DNA from: Eremophila alpestris peregrina
Lineage: Eukaryota; Chordata; Aves; Passeriformes; Alaudidae
Assembly: GCA_009792885.1 (NCBI GenBank)
Contig: WMCF01000140.1
Span: forward strand, 438,766 to 502,765
Direction of reading: 5' to 3'
Length of the DNA: 64,000 bases
The notes below the pieces were generated by a model. It made no database searches and was not told where the DNA came from. It saw only the letters and a list, made by a program, of their open reading frames with translations. How positions within the stretch are numbered: the first letter of the stretch is position 1; every line of letters starts with the position of its first letter. A program made the position numbers and the translations under genes. Positions 54,401 through 63,720 of this stretch are shown here, piece by piece.

Positions 54401-55379
54401 TATCAGTGCTTCCAAGTAGTCAAGACAGATTTAATTAGCAGCTAGCCATCCCCATTGGGAATGAAAATGTGATTATTTTCAGCATTTTTACTGATACAGC
54501 TTGATTTCTGCTATTGCAAAAAGGCCATTAGCACACTTGTGATTCCTAACTCCGGAACATGTGCAGATAAAGGGCTTTTAAAAGTCAGCTTGAGCTGAAG
54601 ATCACAGAGCATGTTGTAGTTCTTCAGAGTACCAGGCAGAAAAATCTCACGGGAAGAGGAACAGGATATGTGATTTAAACAGCTGCAGGATTTGATCATT
54701 TTATTTCTGTGAGCCAGCAGATCAGGATTCATCATTGCTAATGTTTCTCTTTAAGTGAAATACTGAGTGCACTTGAGCTTGTGCTACTAGAGATGTGTTT
54801 GAGCATTTCCAAAGCCTTTTGAAGCTTCAGGGAGCATGTGTTGCACCAGCAATAGCATATTTCCTTTCTTCACTTTTGTTTTATTTTCCTAGCTTGAGTG
54901 ACTTAGTGTCACACACATTTTTAGACCACAGACACCTGCTTAGCCACAGGTACTACCACCTAATTATTCCTCTGTCAGATTTAGCTGCCCTCTTGGGTGT
55001 ACCTAATGCCAGTGTACACCTCTGAGCACAGCTGAATGTCACCTAATCTTTTTAGAAGTCTGGAAAGATTTTACAGGGGGCTTTAAGCCATCAGACCCTA
55101 CTGTTTGCTCTGTGTCAGCCATCAGGATTAGAGGGAAGTTGAGACAGAGCACTCTGTGATATCCCCACTCTTTTGCTTCTTCCCTCCTACTGCCACTTGG
55201 ATTGGTTTGGTTCCAGTCTTGTGCTGAAGTACAGTGTTGGCTTTTGGGGGGGTGTGTGTGAAAGTGTTACAAAACAGAGGGAAATGACTCCTGAGTGAGT
55301 TGTATTTCTCAATGTCACAATAATTCCCATGGATTTTGCTTTTGCAGATTCCTCCCTGGAGAAGGGAGCCCATCGCTGA
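36446..55379 (+). CDS. TNIP3: TNIP3 (ABIN-3), whole coding span in ten exons
   Basis: TNIP3 encodes ABIN-3, a cytoplasmic coiled-coil adaptor that binds A20 (TNFAIP3) and polyubiquitin and dampens NF-kB signalling. Joining 36446-36472, 37941-38030, 38573-38638, 39526-39657, 41241-41369, 43629-43745, 46058-46183, 47624-47779, 50323-50383 and 55348-55379 gives 936 bases, 311 residues plus stop, against about 325 recalled for human. All introns are GT-AG. Junctions are phase 0 except the last, which is phase 1. Landmarks are LLEVNKQWDHQFRSMK (40-55), a charged coiled coil (62-187), the UBAN core EEDFRKERSDRER (192-204) and the C-terminal PDYQWY/DQLPPDVQHKANG block (from 282), which separates TNIP3 from TNIP1 and TNIP2. 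The start and the last ten residues are the weak points. The identification rests on remembered family sequence, not a search. Confidence 0.9.
37941..38030 (+). CDS. TNIP3: TNIP3 coding exon 2 (residues 10-39)
   Basis: The acceptor ttttccccag ends at 37940 and the donor gtaacc starts at 38031; phase is 0 on both sides. It encodes a basic/serine stretch followed by LQQQILTLERQRRE, which corresponds to the EQKIRCLEKQRKE start of the ABIN-3 coiled coil. The reading frame is not the longest open frame here; it was chosen by phase continuity and similarity. The next intron (38031-38572) is short and featureless. Confidence 0.9.
38573..38638 (+). CDS. TNIP3: TNIP3 coding exon 3 (residues 40-61)
   Basis: This 22-codon phase-0 exon encodes LLEVNKQWDHQFRSMKQLYE plus KQ. 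It carries the LLEVN-QWD--FRSMK signature shared by ABIN-1 and ABIN-3, and is the strongest single-exon match to the family. The acceptor is taattacag and the donor gtaaca. It is too short to be found as an open frame on its own. Confidence 0.95.
39526..39657 (+). CDS. TNIP3: TNIP3 coding exon 4 (residues 62-105)
   Basis: The exon has 44 codons in phase 0, starting LAEMKAKLDMSERRVSELEQ and continuing with a highly charged Arg/Glu-rich segment ending LLQEK. It corresponds to the AELKTKLDAAER region of human ABIN-3. Heptad-like leucines fit a coiled coil. The acceptor cttttcag and donor gtagga are both good. Intron 4 (39658-41240) shows nothing further. Confidence 0.93.
41241..41369 (+). CDS. 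TNIP3: TNIP3 coding exon 5 (residues 106-148)
   Basis: The exon has 43 codons in phase 0. It contains LHEMKEENRLLKQKNASM and ends KKEHYESEISRLNK, matching ELHELKEENKLLKGKN and KEHYECEIKRLNK of ABIN-3. This is in or next to the A20-binding homology domain AHD1. The acceptor is gcatcccag and the donor gtagga. Intron 5 (41370-43628) holds a decamer repeat and a CpG-bearing block, listed separately. Confidence 0.95.
42307..42352 (+). repeat. Short tandem repeat of TTTTAAATTG units
   Basis: About four and a half copies of a ten-base unit, some shortened to eight bases, in TNIP3 intron 5. Confidence 0.8.
43195..43560. other. CpG-bearing block of unusual composition in TNIP3 intron 5
   Basis: Unlike the flanking intron, this stretch carries many CpG dinucleotides (for example cgaatgtgcgc, accggtg, gtgacgagctaccgagg), an E-box CACGTG at 43430-43435 and AATAAA elements. 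It contains short inverted ends GTGTAG (43319) and CTACAC (43390). It could be a relatively young inserted element such as a solo LTR, or a conserved enhancer. No terminal repeats or target-site duplication were established. Confidence 0.3.
43629..43745 (+). CDS. TNIP3: TNIP3 coding exon 6 (residues 149-187)
   Basis: The exon has 39 codons in phase 0. ALLDALKKQ continues the AHD1 helix, a Pro/Gly-rich linker follows, and MEEMRTQLEVLKQQ begins the UBAN helix. The acceptor ttgatgttgcaag has a poor pyrimidine tract, but phase and similarity fix the boundary; the donor is gtaaga. Intron 6 (43746-46057) shows no recognisable element. Confidence 0.93.
46058..46183 (+). CDS. TNIP3: TNIP3 coding exon 7, UBAN/AHD2 core (residues 188-229)
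   Basis: VQIYEEDFRKERSDRERLSE is almost identical to the ubiquitin-binding UBAN core of ABIN proteins, NEMO and optineurin. The residues expected to contact linear/K63 diubiquitin, D194, F195, E198, R199, D201 and R202, are all present, so ubiquitin binding should be retained. A second helix (QKINERLQSQLSKLSSQ) follows. The acceptor is attgcag and the donor gtatga; 42 codons, phase 0. Confidence 0.97.
47153..47171. repeat. Palindrome TGTGACT-CACGT-AGTCACA
   Basis: Perfect seven-base arms around CACGT in TNIP3 intron 7, embedded in AT-rich DNA. The arms resemble AP-1/CREB half sites. Confidence 0.5.
47624..47779 (+). CDS. TNIP3: TNIP3 coding exon 8, Cys-containing C-terminal region (residues 230-281)
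   Basis: The exon has 52 codons in phase 0 between a strong acceptor (cttttcttgacag) and the donor gtaagg. The segment SPCVSHGGCGMVLHYPDP aligns with the Cys-rich ...C-x-CGLVFHL-DP stretch of human ABIN-3, with cysteines at 251 and 257. The first 20 residues (TKELPVQPERPNY...) are proline-rich and do not resemble the charged helix remembered at this point in the human protein. Intron 8 (47780-50322) holds nothing recognisable. Confidence 0.85.
50323..50383 (+). CDS. TNIP3: TNIP3 coding exon 9 (residues 282-301, plus first base of codon 302)
   Basis: PDYQWYVPDQLPPDVQHKAN is the hallmark ABIN-3 C-terminal motif, differing from the remembered human form mainly by VP for AL after WY. The acceptor is gttctgtgcag. 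The exon ends AATG before the donor gtaaga, leaving phase 1. If the donor is not used, the frame runs GGT AAG ACA ... to TAA at 50413-50415 and gives a tail of equal length. Confidence 0.95.
50384..50415 (+). CDS. TNIP3: Alternative TNIP3 C-terminus by intron-9 read-through
   Basis: Without splicing at 50384, codons after AAN read GKTTAVQSMY and stop at 50413-50415, again giving 311 residues. This keeps the Gly of the human tail but little else. The nearest AATAAA downstream is about 1.6 kb away (near 52,021). Confidence 0.25.
50416..55347 (+). other. TNIP3 intron 9, remainder
   Basis: Apart from the antisense frame at 52371-52691 and an A15 run at 54246-54260, nothing recognisable. An AATAAA near 52,021 would serve a read-through transcript. 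Confidence 0.5.
52371..52691 (-). other. Protein-like antisense open frame in TNIP3 intron 9 (106 codons)
   Basis: On the minus strand an ATG directly after tatttatag opens a Lys/Glu/Ser/Thr/Pro-rich frame (MPEIKCFLNKTERKTGLKKG...) with an imperfect internal repeat around DMVTGEAE and QMVTEGPAE. The composition resembles a disordered protein segment more than the other chance frames here. It could be a terminal exon, a decayed retrocopy, or chance from T/C-rich DNA. No family recognised. Confidence 0.2.
55348..55379 (+). CDS. TNIP3: TNIP3 coding exon 10 (residues 302-311 and stop), tentative
   Basis: After the acceptor gcttttgcag, the split codon G|AT starts DSSLEKGAHR followed by TGA. Against the remembered human tail GLSSVKKVHP it keeps Ser, Lys and His at the same positions and has the same length. 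The exon is tiny and lies after a 4.96 kb intron, so the call depends on phase, tail length and the polyadenylation signal 0.76 kb further on. Read-through of exon 9 is the alternative. Confidence 0.55.
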
Positions 55380-56165
55380 CAGCCTCCGGCCTGGAGAAGT
55401 GTAAACCCAAGGCTGCAAGGGACTCTTGCAACTTCATTATTCTGTTTTCTTCTGGGGTTTTTGTGCCCCTAGCTCCTTATCTCTTCAGTGCATGTGATTT
55501 ATGTCTGGTAAAATCCCTGGGAGGACAATAGAAAAGCAGCTCATACAGGCTGGTGATCCTCAGGATCCAGTTAAACTCTGCTGGGAAGCGTTACTGCCCT
55601 TTGTTCTGAAGATGCTGTTTGTGCTGCCTCGTGAGAATCTCTTTTCAAGCCTGATGAGAAGAGATGCAGTTCTTGCTGAGGATTGAGCCTGTCACATCTG
55701 GTTTGAATTCAAGAGCTTACAAGCCCAATAGTGGTGTGATTTTGTTGTTGTTGTTGTTTGGGAATTCTGAGGGTTTTTATTTGATTCCAGGGAATGATTT
55801 GTTGGTACTCACCTTGAATTCTGTCCTCTCCTTCTTGGTTGGTGAAAGAGAAATCTGCTTTACTGTTTAAACCCCTTTGTGTAATTGTAATCAGGGTACC
55901 ACCAATGCCAGGCCAGGTAAGAAGTGCCCACTTCCCCTTTGTGAGTCCAGGTCGGATCTCCTTTTGTTTTGACTTTATGTAAAACATAATCACAGAGGGT
56001 TTTTTTCTCTGTGTACTTATTTGTATTGCAAAAATTTTACTAGAGATATTGAATGGATATAACTTCTCAGTGAATATGGTTTTATATTTCCAAGTTATTC
56101 TTGTCTTGAATCCCAACATCACCATGTAACCTCTAACCAAGAATAAAACTTGGCTTTTTAAGTGA
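55380..56165 (+). other. TNIP3: Probable TNIP3 3' UTR
   Basis: This follows the tentative stop and ends just after a canonical AATAAA. It contains a TTG repeat (55742-55757) and scattered ATTTA/TTATTTG elements of the kind found in short-lived inflammatory transcripts, though not in a dense cluster. The end point is estimated from the signal position. Confidence 0.5.
56142..56147 (+). terminator. Polyadenylation signal AATAAA
   Basis: A canonical hexamer, followed within 20-40 bases by a T/GT-rich stretch (gtgaaattgtattt), fits a cleavage site near 56,160-56,170. It is the first strong signal after the exon-10 stop. Confidence 0.5.
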
Positions 56166-56819
56166 AATTGTATTTAGACAATTGTTTCAGAAAATTTTGA
56201 TGGATGAGTGTCCAGCAAGCATGACTTGATAATCTGTGTGCAAGATTGTCTCTTCCCTTCAGGCTTTTAACAAGGCTGCTGTTGAGAAACAGGTACCCAA
56301 ACCTGCTGGGACCCCACCTGAAAGAAGAAACAGATTTTTGCAGGACAGGAGATGTTGTGCCAGCTTTCCTGGTAGCTCAGGAGCCTTTAATGTGGATTTA
56401 AGTTCTGCCACAGTTTTTTGAGCTGTGCAAAGACAGAGCCATGGGCAACAGGGCTGCCTGCATGTGTCATCTCTGCTCCTAGAACAGGTATTTCCTTTCC
56501 TTTCAATACACAAAGGCCTGTGCATAGAAAGAATAACCTTACAGGATTAAACATGTCCTGCATTTGATTCTGGACTCAATGAGGAGCAGTCCATGGGAAA
56601 GGACTCTTCTGCTTTCCCATTGTAGAGCACTGCTGCTTCAGCCAAGGGGGATGAATGGACTGACATTCCTGACTTACAGTAGGGACTCAGGAAGAGCAGG
56701 AGCGAGGCAGCCTCTGGAGAGAAGTTGTTCTTTGGTGAACTATTGAAAACTGGAGGTTGACTGCAACCTTAGCTCCACAATAGACTCCCGAGTCTCTGCT
56801 AGAGAGAGGGGAGTTTTTC

Positions 56820-57340
56820 TCTCGGCCTGAATTTGGGGCTGGCTGGCAGACACTGCGGCAGCAGATAATGTAACCAGCGCACAATGTAACCGCGCTCCTC
56901 CTGATCGCCGATTTGGCTAATAAGGGTGAGATCATGGAAAATGCTAATGCGCTGCCTTCGGAAAATCCAATTAGGATGTAAGCTCGTTCAATGGGAGCTC
57001 CCAGCAGGTGACCAGCCGAGCACCCCGCGCTCCGAGCCGCCGGGAATGGCCCGAACAGACGCGCTCTGTGTGCTCGGTGTGGGGGCCGCCACCCCGCTCC
57101 TTTCACTGCCGCTGCTTTCCCCAGCATCCGCCAGGGTTTGCTCGGGCCGTTTGTGGGGCTTCACTCATTATCTGACAGCATTAGCCGGCCCTAAAGGACG
57201 ATTGAACGCGGGCTATTCACGGGGAGAAAATGGTGTTTGCAGGGCTATCTTTATAGTCACGGGCTTTTAATGTTTGTCTGGCTTGGGCACGGGACTGGAA
57301 ACTTTGGCTCGCACAAATCCCCATCACGCCAAGCCTGGGG
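56820..57340. promoter_or_regulatory. CpG island / conserved-looking noncoding block
   Basis: Roughly 35-40 CpG by eye in about 500 bases, in a window where CpG is otherwise scarce, starting about 0.65 kb after the TNIP3 polyadenylation signal. It contains homeodomain-type cores (GGCTAATAAGG, ATGCTAATG, CCAATTAGG), a bHLH-type CAGGTG and a TATCTTTATAG-like AT element near 57,245. No coding frame looks real; the antisense 146-codon frame is Ala/Arg/Ser-rich as expected from CpG DNA. It could be a promoter or a developmental enhancer for the downstream gene. Confidence 0.55.
56867..56895 (+). repeat. Direct repeat AATGTAACC(A)GCGC, two copies
   Basis: Copies at 56867-56880 and 56883-56895 differ by one inserted A and lie at the start of the CpG island. 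They look like paired binding sites. Confidence 0.6.
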
Positions 57341-58410
57341 TATTCCTGGTGTTGTAGGATAGAGGGTTTGTACCTTTTAAAATGCACATGAAATGCCTGG
57401 AAGTTGCTTTTCTGCTTGATTTTCTTGGAATGATCTATGTTCCCCCAATGCAGGTGCTGTCATCTGTCTGAATTAGCACTGTCAGGCTCAAAAAGCCCCA
57501 AAGGAAACGCTTTCTGCAGTGACCCAGACAACTCTGAGGGGGTGAGTTATTTTAGTTAAAATCAACCATAGTGTTCTTAACAGGGATTATTTCCTTCCTT
57601 CAGCTCTGCCAAAACTGGATATCAGCACTCCCAGTTCTCCCTTAAAAACTTGGGGTCTTGGGGGAATTTTTGTCCCTTTTCAATTTTTTTTTATCCTGTG
57701 GAGAAAAATGTTTTGTTTTTATACATTGTCTCATGAATTATGGCAAGAGCACACCATCCATGAAAATCTTTTCTTCCCAGATGAAATGAATTGTGTAAAC
57801 AGTAGGCCTAGAAATGCATGGTGAATGCTGTGGGTGAAATAATTCTCTGTACCCTTTGGCTCTGGGTCCTCACACCCAAAGACTTGCACTTCATTATCTT
57901 CACATCATCCTCCCAGCATCCTACCAGTCATTGTTTGGTCATGACAGCAGTTTCTGGGTAATCAGGATTATGGGGTGCCTAACATTTCTGTTCTTCATCC
58001 CCTGTCTCTCTCTTTCAGTAGTCTAGAACAGAATGAGAAAAAGCAGGTGGTTTATGACCAGGCCTTTTGGTCCAGCAATCCCAGCTTTCCACTCTAATGG
58101 ATGGGGACTCTACCCTGGAAATTCTGCCTTGCCCATGGCAACCCTGTGCTGAGCTGAGAGGGTAATTCTAATCAGGCTAAACTTCTCTCTCTTATTTAAA
58201 AAAAAAGTAATCCTAAAGTCTAAAATTGGTTTCTGTATTTTAACAGTTGTGAGAATGACCGAAGGATTTCTCTGATTTGTGCAGATGCGAGTTTAAAGGT
58301 CTGCAAGACACCACAGGGTGCAAAGCATTTTTCTGATTAACAAAACACTTTCCCCCCAGGAGCCAGCCTGCTGGTTAATGCTGTGTTTTCACTTAGAGCA
58401 GCAACAGCCC

Positions 58411-58418
58411 TATAAAAG
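58411..58418 (+). promoter_or_regulatory. Orphan TATA box TATAAAAG
   Basis: A textbook TATA box in the context GCCCTATAAAAGGGC, with an E-box CAGGTG 17 bases downstream and a GC-richer stretch after it. No coding exon follows that I recognise, so any transcript would be noncoding or a 5' UTR exon. Confidence 0.3.
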
Positions 58419-61400
58419 GGCAGCACCCAGGTGCTTCCTGTCCAAGGGCTGCTTTTGTGAGAGCCCAAGGCCCACAAAAGCTGGCCATGGGCTGGCAGTG
58501 GGGACAGCCAGGAGGGCACCTGGTGGGCTCCTCACACTGCTCATCAGGGCAGGAGTTCAGACCTCACAGCAGTGAGACTGTGGATTGCAGCTTTGGTCTA
58601 ATGGGAGATACCAGCCCAAAGTGGGCTCTGAGGCTCTTCACCTGGCCGAGGGCAAGGATTTGGAGAAGAGAAGTCTCATGGAAGAACAGCAGGGTGTGTG
58701 CTGCTGCTGTTTGACCTGATTGAGAGAGAAGTGACAGCTCTGGCCAGTGGTAGAACTCCTTTGTGGGCCTTTTCGTCATCTGGGTGGTTCCTTTCATTTG
58801 CTTTAGCTGGGAGAAGAGAGGGAGATGTTTGCATTTTCTTGGAGGAAGTTTTCGTGTTGTGCCTTGCCGTGTTCAGGCATCCTGTGTGTCAGCTGTTGGT
58901 CATGTTAATCCCAGATTAATCCATTTGAAACAACAGCATTACCCTGCAGGGCTGGCACATGCAGAGATTCCTTGCAAGTTTTTCACCAAACCAGCTCTCT
59001 TTGATAAAATGGTGCACAAAGCACCAGCCAGATTATTTCCCTATGGCAAAAATTAGGAAAAACTGTACTTTTCTGAAGCTTAAAATGAGAGCTGGTCTTT
59101 TTGCAATTCCTGTTCTTCCTCCCTCTTTCTCCTCAGTGCCAGATTTGTATCCTTTATAGTCATGCCTCAGCATGGAATCTGTAGAAATAATGTCAGGAGA
59201 AACAATCTTACTTATGGAATGGAGGGGATTAGCAATGATACCAGAAAAACACGGTCATCAACACCAGGATATTTCAAAGAAAATTCGTTCTGTGTAAGTG
59301 ACCTGTTCAGACACTAAAGCAGCTTTGGAGGGGCAGTCAGTCTCCCCATATTTCCAGCTTTCTTTTAGGGAAGAAAAGCTTAAGAGGAAAAAAGCTGATC
59401 TCTTCTGAACTGGAATAAGAGTACTCTCTTATGTTGGCAGTAGCAAGAGAGGGATTAGTTTATTCCCTGTTAAAATTCCCCTGTGGTCAAGAATTAAGTG
59501 AGGGTGGGGATGCCAAAGAGGGGACTTGGAGCCTCCAGTGATGTGCTTGCTCCAGAAGGGAAGGGAACTCGCTAAAATCAGGTTTGAGGCATGAATATTG
59601 CATTACAGTTAACTAAAAGCAGGCTTGAGCCTGGCTTAGTAATGCCAGCAAAATTGGTTGCTCACAGGGATTGTTCCTAATCCTCAATAGTGATAATTAA
59701 AATTCAAAGCGTGTGTGTGATGTTGTTATCTCACTGCCCATGACTTCTGAAGAGACATCTGACTTCCCTGAGGATTTGGGTGTGGTTGGGTCAGAGCACT
59801 GGAGCTGCTTTTCTATTCCTGGGTGATAAATTAATAACACAGGACTTGGAAACACAGCTCAGAAAGAGCTGGAAAACCTCCCCACCAAATCAAACCCATT
59901 GCATTGCAAGATACCTGTTGGGCAACTGAAAAAAAATATTAAAATCCCCAGAAAAAAAAAAAAAAGGGCAATTAATCTCAATGTGCTGTTAATTTAATAG
60001 TATTCCCATGTGGAGTCTTAGTGCTACTGTCACAAGCTGGCCATAACTTCCTGCTGTTCCACAGATGCTTGTGAGAGGTTCTGCTTTTCACGCTCAATTC
60101 TTTGCTGCCTTTCACTTTGGAGTCACAGCAGACCATCTATTTGTAAATTTTTTTTTTTTTTTGAGTCAAACAAGCCTGGCAGAAAGTAAAATTCCCATTG
60201 GAAAAGAACTTAGAAAGGTGGTGCTGTACTGCCAGGAACTTTTTTCCAAATAATTGAATCCTTATTAATAGGCATTTTCACTTTGATGAATGCAAACATT
60301 CAAGCTCTGGCATGCTGTGTGGCTTTCTGTATCTGAAAGCACAGATAAGAGATGTGGGAAATGCAAACAAAAAACCTGACTGGTACCAGGGAGGGGGAGG
60401 ATATTCATAAGGAAGGAATATCCCTTATGAGTTCCTTGTTTGTTCATATTCATTCAGCCTATTCTGCCCAAATTTGTTTAGTTTCTGTATGTAAACACCA
60501 CTACTGTTTATGAGCAGTGTTTCCTTTTGGTTTGGAGCAACTTCAGCTTATGACAACTCAGCCTTTCTTCTGAGAAGGAAATGATGTAGTCATTGCACCT
60601 CCATTTGTGTGTGCTGGGAGGGGGTGGCACTGGCAGGATGTGTCATGGCTCCTGAGCAGATGCCATTCATCTCAGTCAGCTGTTCTCAAAAATACTACAT
60701 TTCAGTTGCAGCCATCTAAATCCCCATTAAATTCTTCAGGCTACTTGAAGCTTTGACATATTAGCCCCTGAAATTGTGCAGACATTGTGCCTCTGAGGTT
60801 CCCCAGAGGAAGGACTCTGCAGAGCCCAGAGCAAGTCTGGCTTTGCTGAACTGCACACATTTTCCTTGCTCTGTAGGAAAAATGTGTGTGGAAAACTCAA
60901 GCTCTTCCAGGTGGTCTGGGGCCTGTATGTGCAGGTGATGATGTTTGTGCAGAGTCTGTGCTCCTGTGTGTACTCGCATGTTTCTATTATATACATAGAA
61001 AAATAGTGTTCACTTAGGAAGGTTTGAGTGTAAGAGCTAAATCTATCCCTACACGTGCTCTTCCCTCTAAGAGAGAAATCTTCCTAGGTTGCTAAAGGTT
61101 GCTAAAACTTGTAACCTGGCCACATAACAAGAGTCAGTGTGCCCAGGGGAGAGTGTTGTAGTGAGAGAAAATGAAGGTTTCTCTTCAGCCTGGAGTTCAA
61201 ACTTCCCCAGGGTCTGATTTTTCAAGTCTTCCCAGGCTGTTCACCTTTGCCTGAGGTAGTTGTTGGATGTGTTACACTCAGGGCTGGCAGAGCCCACTCC
61301 CTGCCACCCTGTTTGCTTTCTCAGTGCAGGCTTTATGTTTATCCTCTGCTGAGGGAGATGTTGTGTTTCCATTGGGTTTTATTTATTCTTTTGTAAGACT

Positions 61401-62016
61401 GCTCCCAGTTTACTGGAAGAGTTTAATTTGGCTCCAAAGCAGTCTCTCCTGCTCACAAAACTGAGCTGTTGCTCTGCTTCTGTTTTTCCTTTGGTGATGA
61501 GGGGCTTCTGGAGCTAAACCACATCTCCTCCCTGCCTGTGGAAAGGCTTGTGGTGCATCTCTGGAATGGGAATGGACGCCTTTCCTTTCCTCAGGTAAAA
61601 GCAGCTTGTGGGGTTTCACCAGGATGGAGGAGATCAGTGCCTCCCCAGCAGAGCTGCACTCACAGCTGACAGTAAGGATTTGTCCACAATGACATGATTT
61701 ACCAGCCTGAACAAGCATTCCTGGCAATTGGAACACTTCTCTTTTGTGGAACGTACAGTACAAAAACTGGCTTCCCCAAAGGCTCTGGGGGAGCCATTTC
61801 CTCACCTCACAGAGCTGGTTTCCTTCTGCAAGGCACAAACTCTTCATTACAGGGAAGAGAATAGTTTTAGGAGCTCTGGAGAAGGGACCCAGCAGAGCAG
61901 GTCCATGCTTTTTGCCTGCTCTCCTATGGAGCAGTGTTCATGGAGCTGTGCTGGCTCTGTGCAGGCCATGTGTCTGCCAGGACTTTGCATCATCTATGAA
62001 ATGTCAGAATTGATAG

Positions 62017-62247
62017 AAAGCCAGCAGGTTCCAAGGGTGTTGGCTTCCTAGAGGTGGGCAGGTGGAAGATGGGGGAACCTTTAAGCTCAGGGAATTCTCA
62101 ATGTGTTCTCTGTGCTTGGTGGACATCAGAGGGAAGGAGCACCTCAGCTGTGGGACATGTGTAATCCAGATCCAGGCCAATGCAGAGGAAATCTGCAAAG
62201 CTGTCAATAAAGCAGGAGAACATGATGAATTAGTGCATGACAAATGA
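62017..62247 (+). other. Small protein-like open frame with paired CxxC motifs (77 codons with stop)
   Basis: Open from just after TAG at 62014 to TGA at 62245. The second half reads CSLCLVDIRGKEHLSCGTC, then an Ala/Glu/Lys/Asn-rich helix-like stretch ending HDELVHDK. The two CxxC pairs 13 residues apart could bind zinc. There is no ATG in good context before the in-frame Met ahead of CSLC, no clear splice structure, and no family recognised. It may be chance. Confidence 0.2.
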
Positions 62248-63394
62248 GCTGATGGACTGGCAGCTGGTCCCATCAATACATTGAAATGTCAGCACTGATG
62301 CCAGGCTGAAGTGCTTTCATGCTGGTCTTCCCTTGATTTGGCAAGGGAATTTTTGTGGACGTGGTGATCATCATTGTCTTGATGGCTGAACAGAGGAGCC
62401 ACTCTGCCTCTCTGGAAAAGTGGGACTTTTAAGGAAGTACCTGCTGCTAAAGCCATCTCTCTCTGTAGTGCTCCATCTTTCTCCTTTAACAGGAGCAAAA
62501 TGCCATTTGAAAGCAAATGTACTGCATCTTCCCCTGCTTTGTGTGATGGTGATGGGGAAAATTAGTGGCTTCTAAGCTGTGTGGTTCCTATTGGTTTTTG
62601 CCTGGTTTTAAAATGCTGTTTCCTTTCCTTGTTTCTCCTTGTTTTTCAGGTTGCCAGAGCCAACCCTGGCAAATCTTAAAAAGGAACCCTGGAAAACCCA
62701 TTTTCTCAGCAACACTGAGGATATTGCCAGGTAGTGATGGCCTTAGTTTCTGGGACTTGTCCTTGGGGTAGATGTAACAGATGTTGGGGTGTCTGTGTCG
62801 AAAAGTGGGAACTGAGGCTGGAAGATACTTCATTGGCTTATACAAAAAACCTTAAAGCTGGTGCTGAGAAAAAGAATTATCTTTAAGCTAACAATTCCAC
62901 TTGGAATAGTAACACCCCAAAAGGATTTCCAGCCTTAGTTCAGGGGTGCTCTTTTGACGCTCTCTGACTTAGCTGTTCCTCCAGCTGGAGTTGTAAAAAT
63001 GTCAGGAAAGATTAATTAAATGCATCCCATCAATTCTTCCTTGGCCCTTTGGTAGTCAGCTCCTCTGTACAGATTTCTTGATGTCTTGAGGCAAGCTGTC
63101 TCATGGGCTTTCCTGGAGACCACACAGGCACTCAGCTTCTTCTGGCATTTTTTTTCTGCTAATTACCCACCTTCTAACAAGCAGCTTCTCCAGAGTGGCA
63201 AACAACTTCCTTTGAATAGCTCGGATGTGCTGGGCTACTGGGGAACAGCGAATCAATAGAGGAGTCTCTGTTGTGCCTTTTGCTCCTCACAACACATGAA
63301 TGCTGTGAGAAAACACACACACCAGTGGGGTTTGGTGCCTCCACACACACATCTGAGGTATCCATATGAATCCTGCTCCCCTGCCCAGTTTGGG

Positions 63395-63720
63395 CAGGAG
63401 TGAGCGCTTCCGAAGGCAAACGGGTTACGTGCGCTCCCACACGCCGTGTTCTTGAGGCCGAGACAAATTGCTGCACTTACATAAGATGTTGGGCTTGAAG
63501 CTTTGCATAATTGTGCTCTCTATCATGTCAATCTTGTGTGTTTTTAAATTTGGCTTTCCTGGCCAATGCAATTTCTTACAATTAGCTTGTAATCTGCTGC
63601 ATTGGGCTTTATCATCTCTTCACTCGAGACGGGAAGCAGTTACAGATCTTTGAAAGAGATGTCCTACTTAGACACAGCAAAATGTCTTTCACAGGATGCC
63701 ATGTTTTATAATAGGAAAGA
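63395..63720. promoter_or_regulatory. CpG-bearing, conserved-looking noncoding block
   Basis: A cluster of CpGs (gagcgcttccgaagg, gtgcgctcccacacgccg) is followed by a stretch of enhancer-like composition with octamer-like TTTGCATAATT, TGTCAATCTTG and ACAATTAGCTTGTAAT motifs. No coding frame. Regulatory function is inferred from composition only. Confidence 0.3.

Larger units (their letters stand above)
57341..63394. other. Largely gene-free stretch downstream of TNIP3
   Basis: Besides the TATA box at 58411 and the small frame at 62017, it holds an A14 run (59952-59965), a T15 run (60148-60162), a duplicated AGGTTGCTAA (61086-61105) and a short hairpin (61768-61777 with 61787-61796). No NDNF exon was recognised. 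Confidence 0.5.

Noticed and set aside
56687..57127. 146-codon minus-strand frame in the CpG island
   Set aside because: The Ala/Arg/Ser-rich composition is typical of an antisense frame through CpG-rich DNA. There is no domain or splice support.
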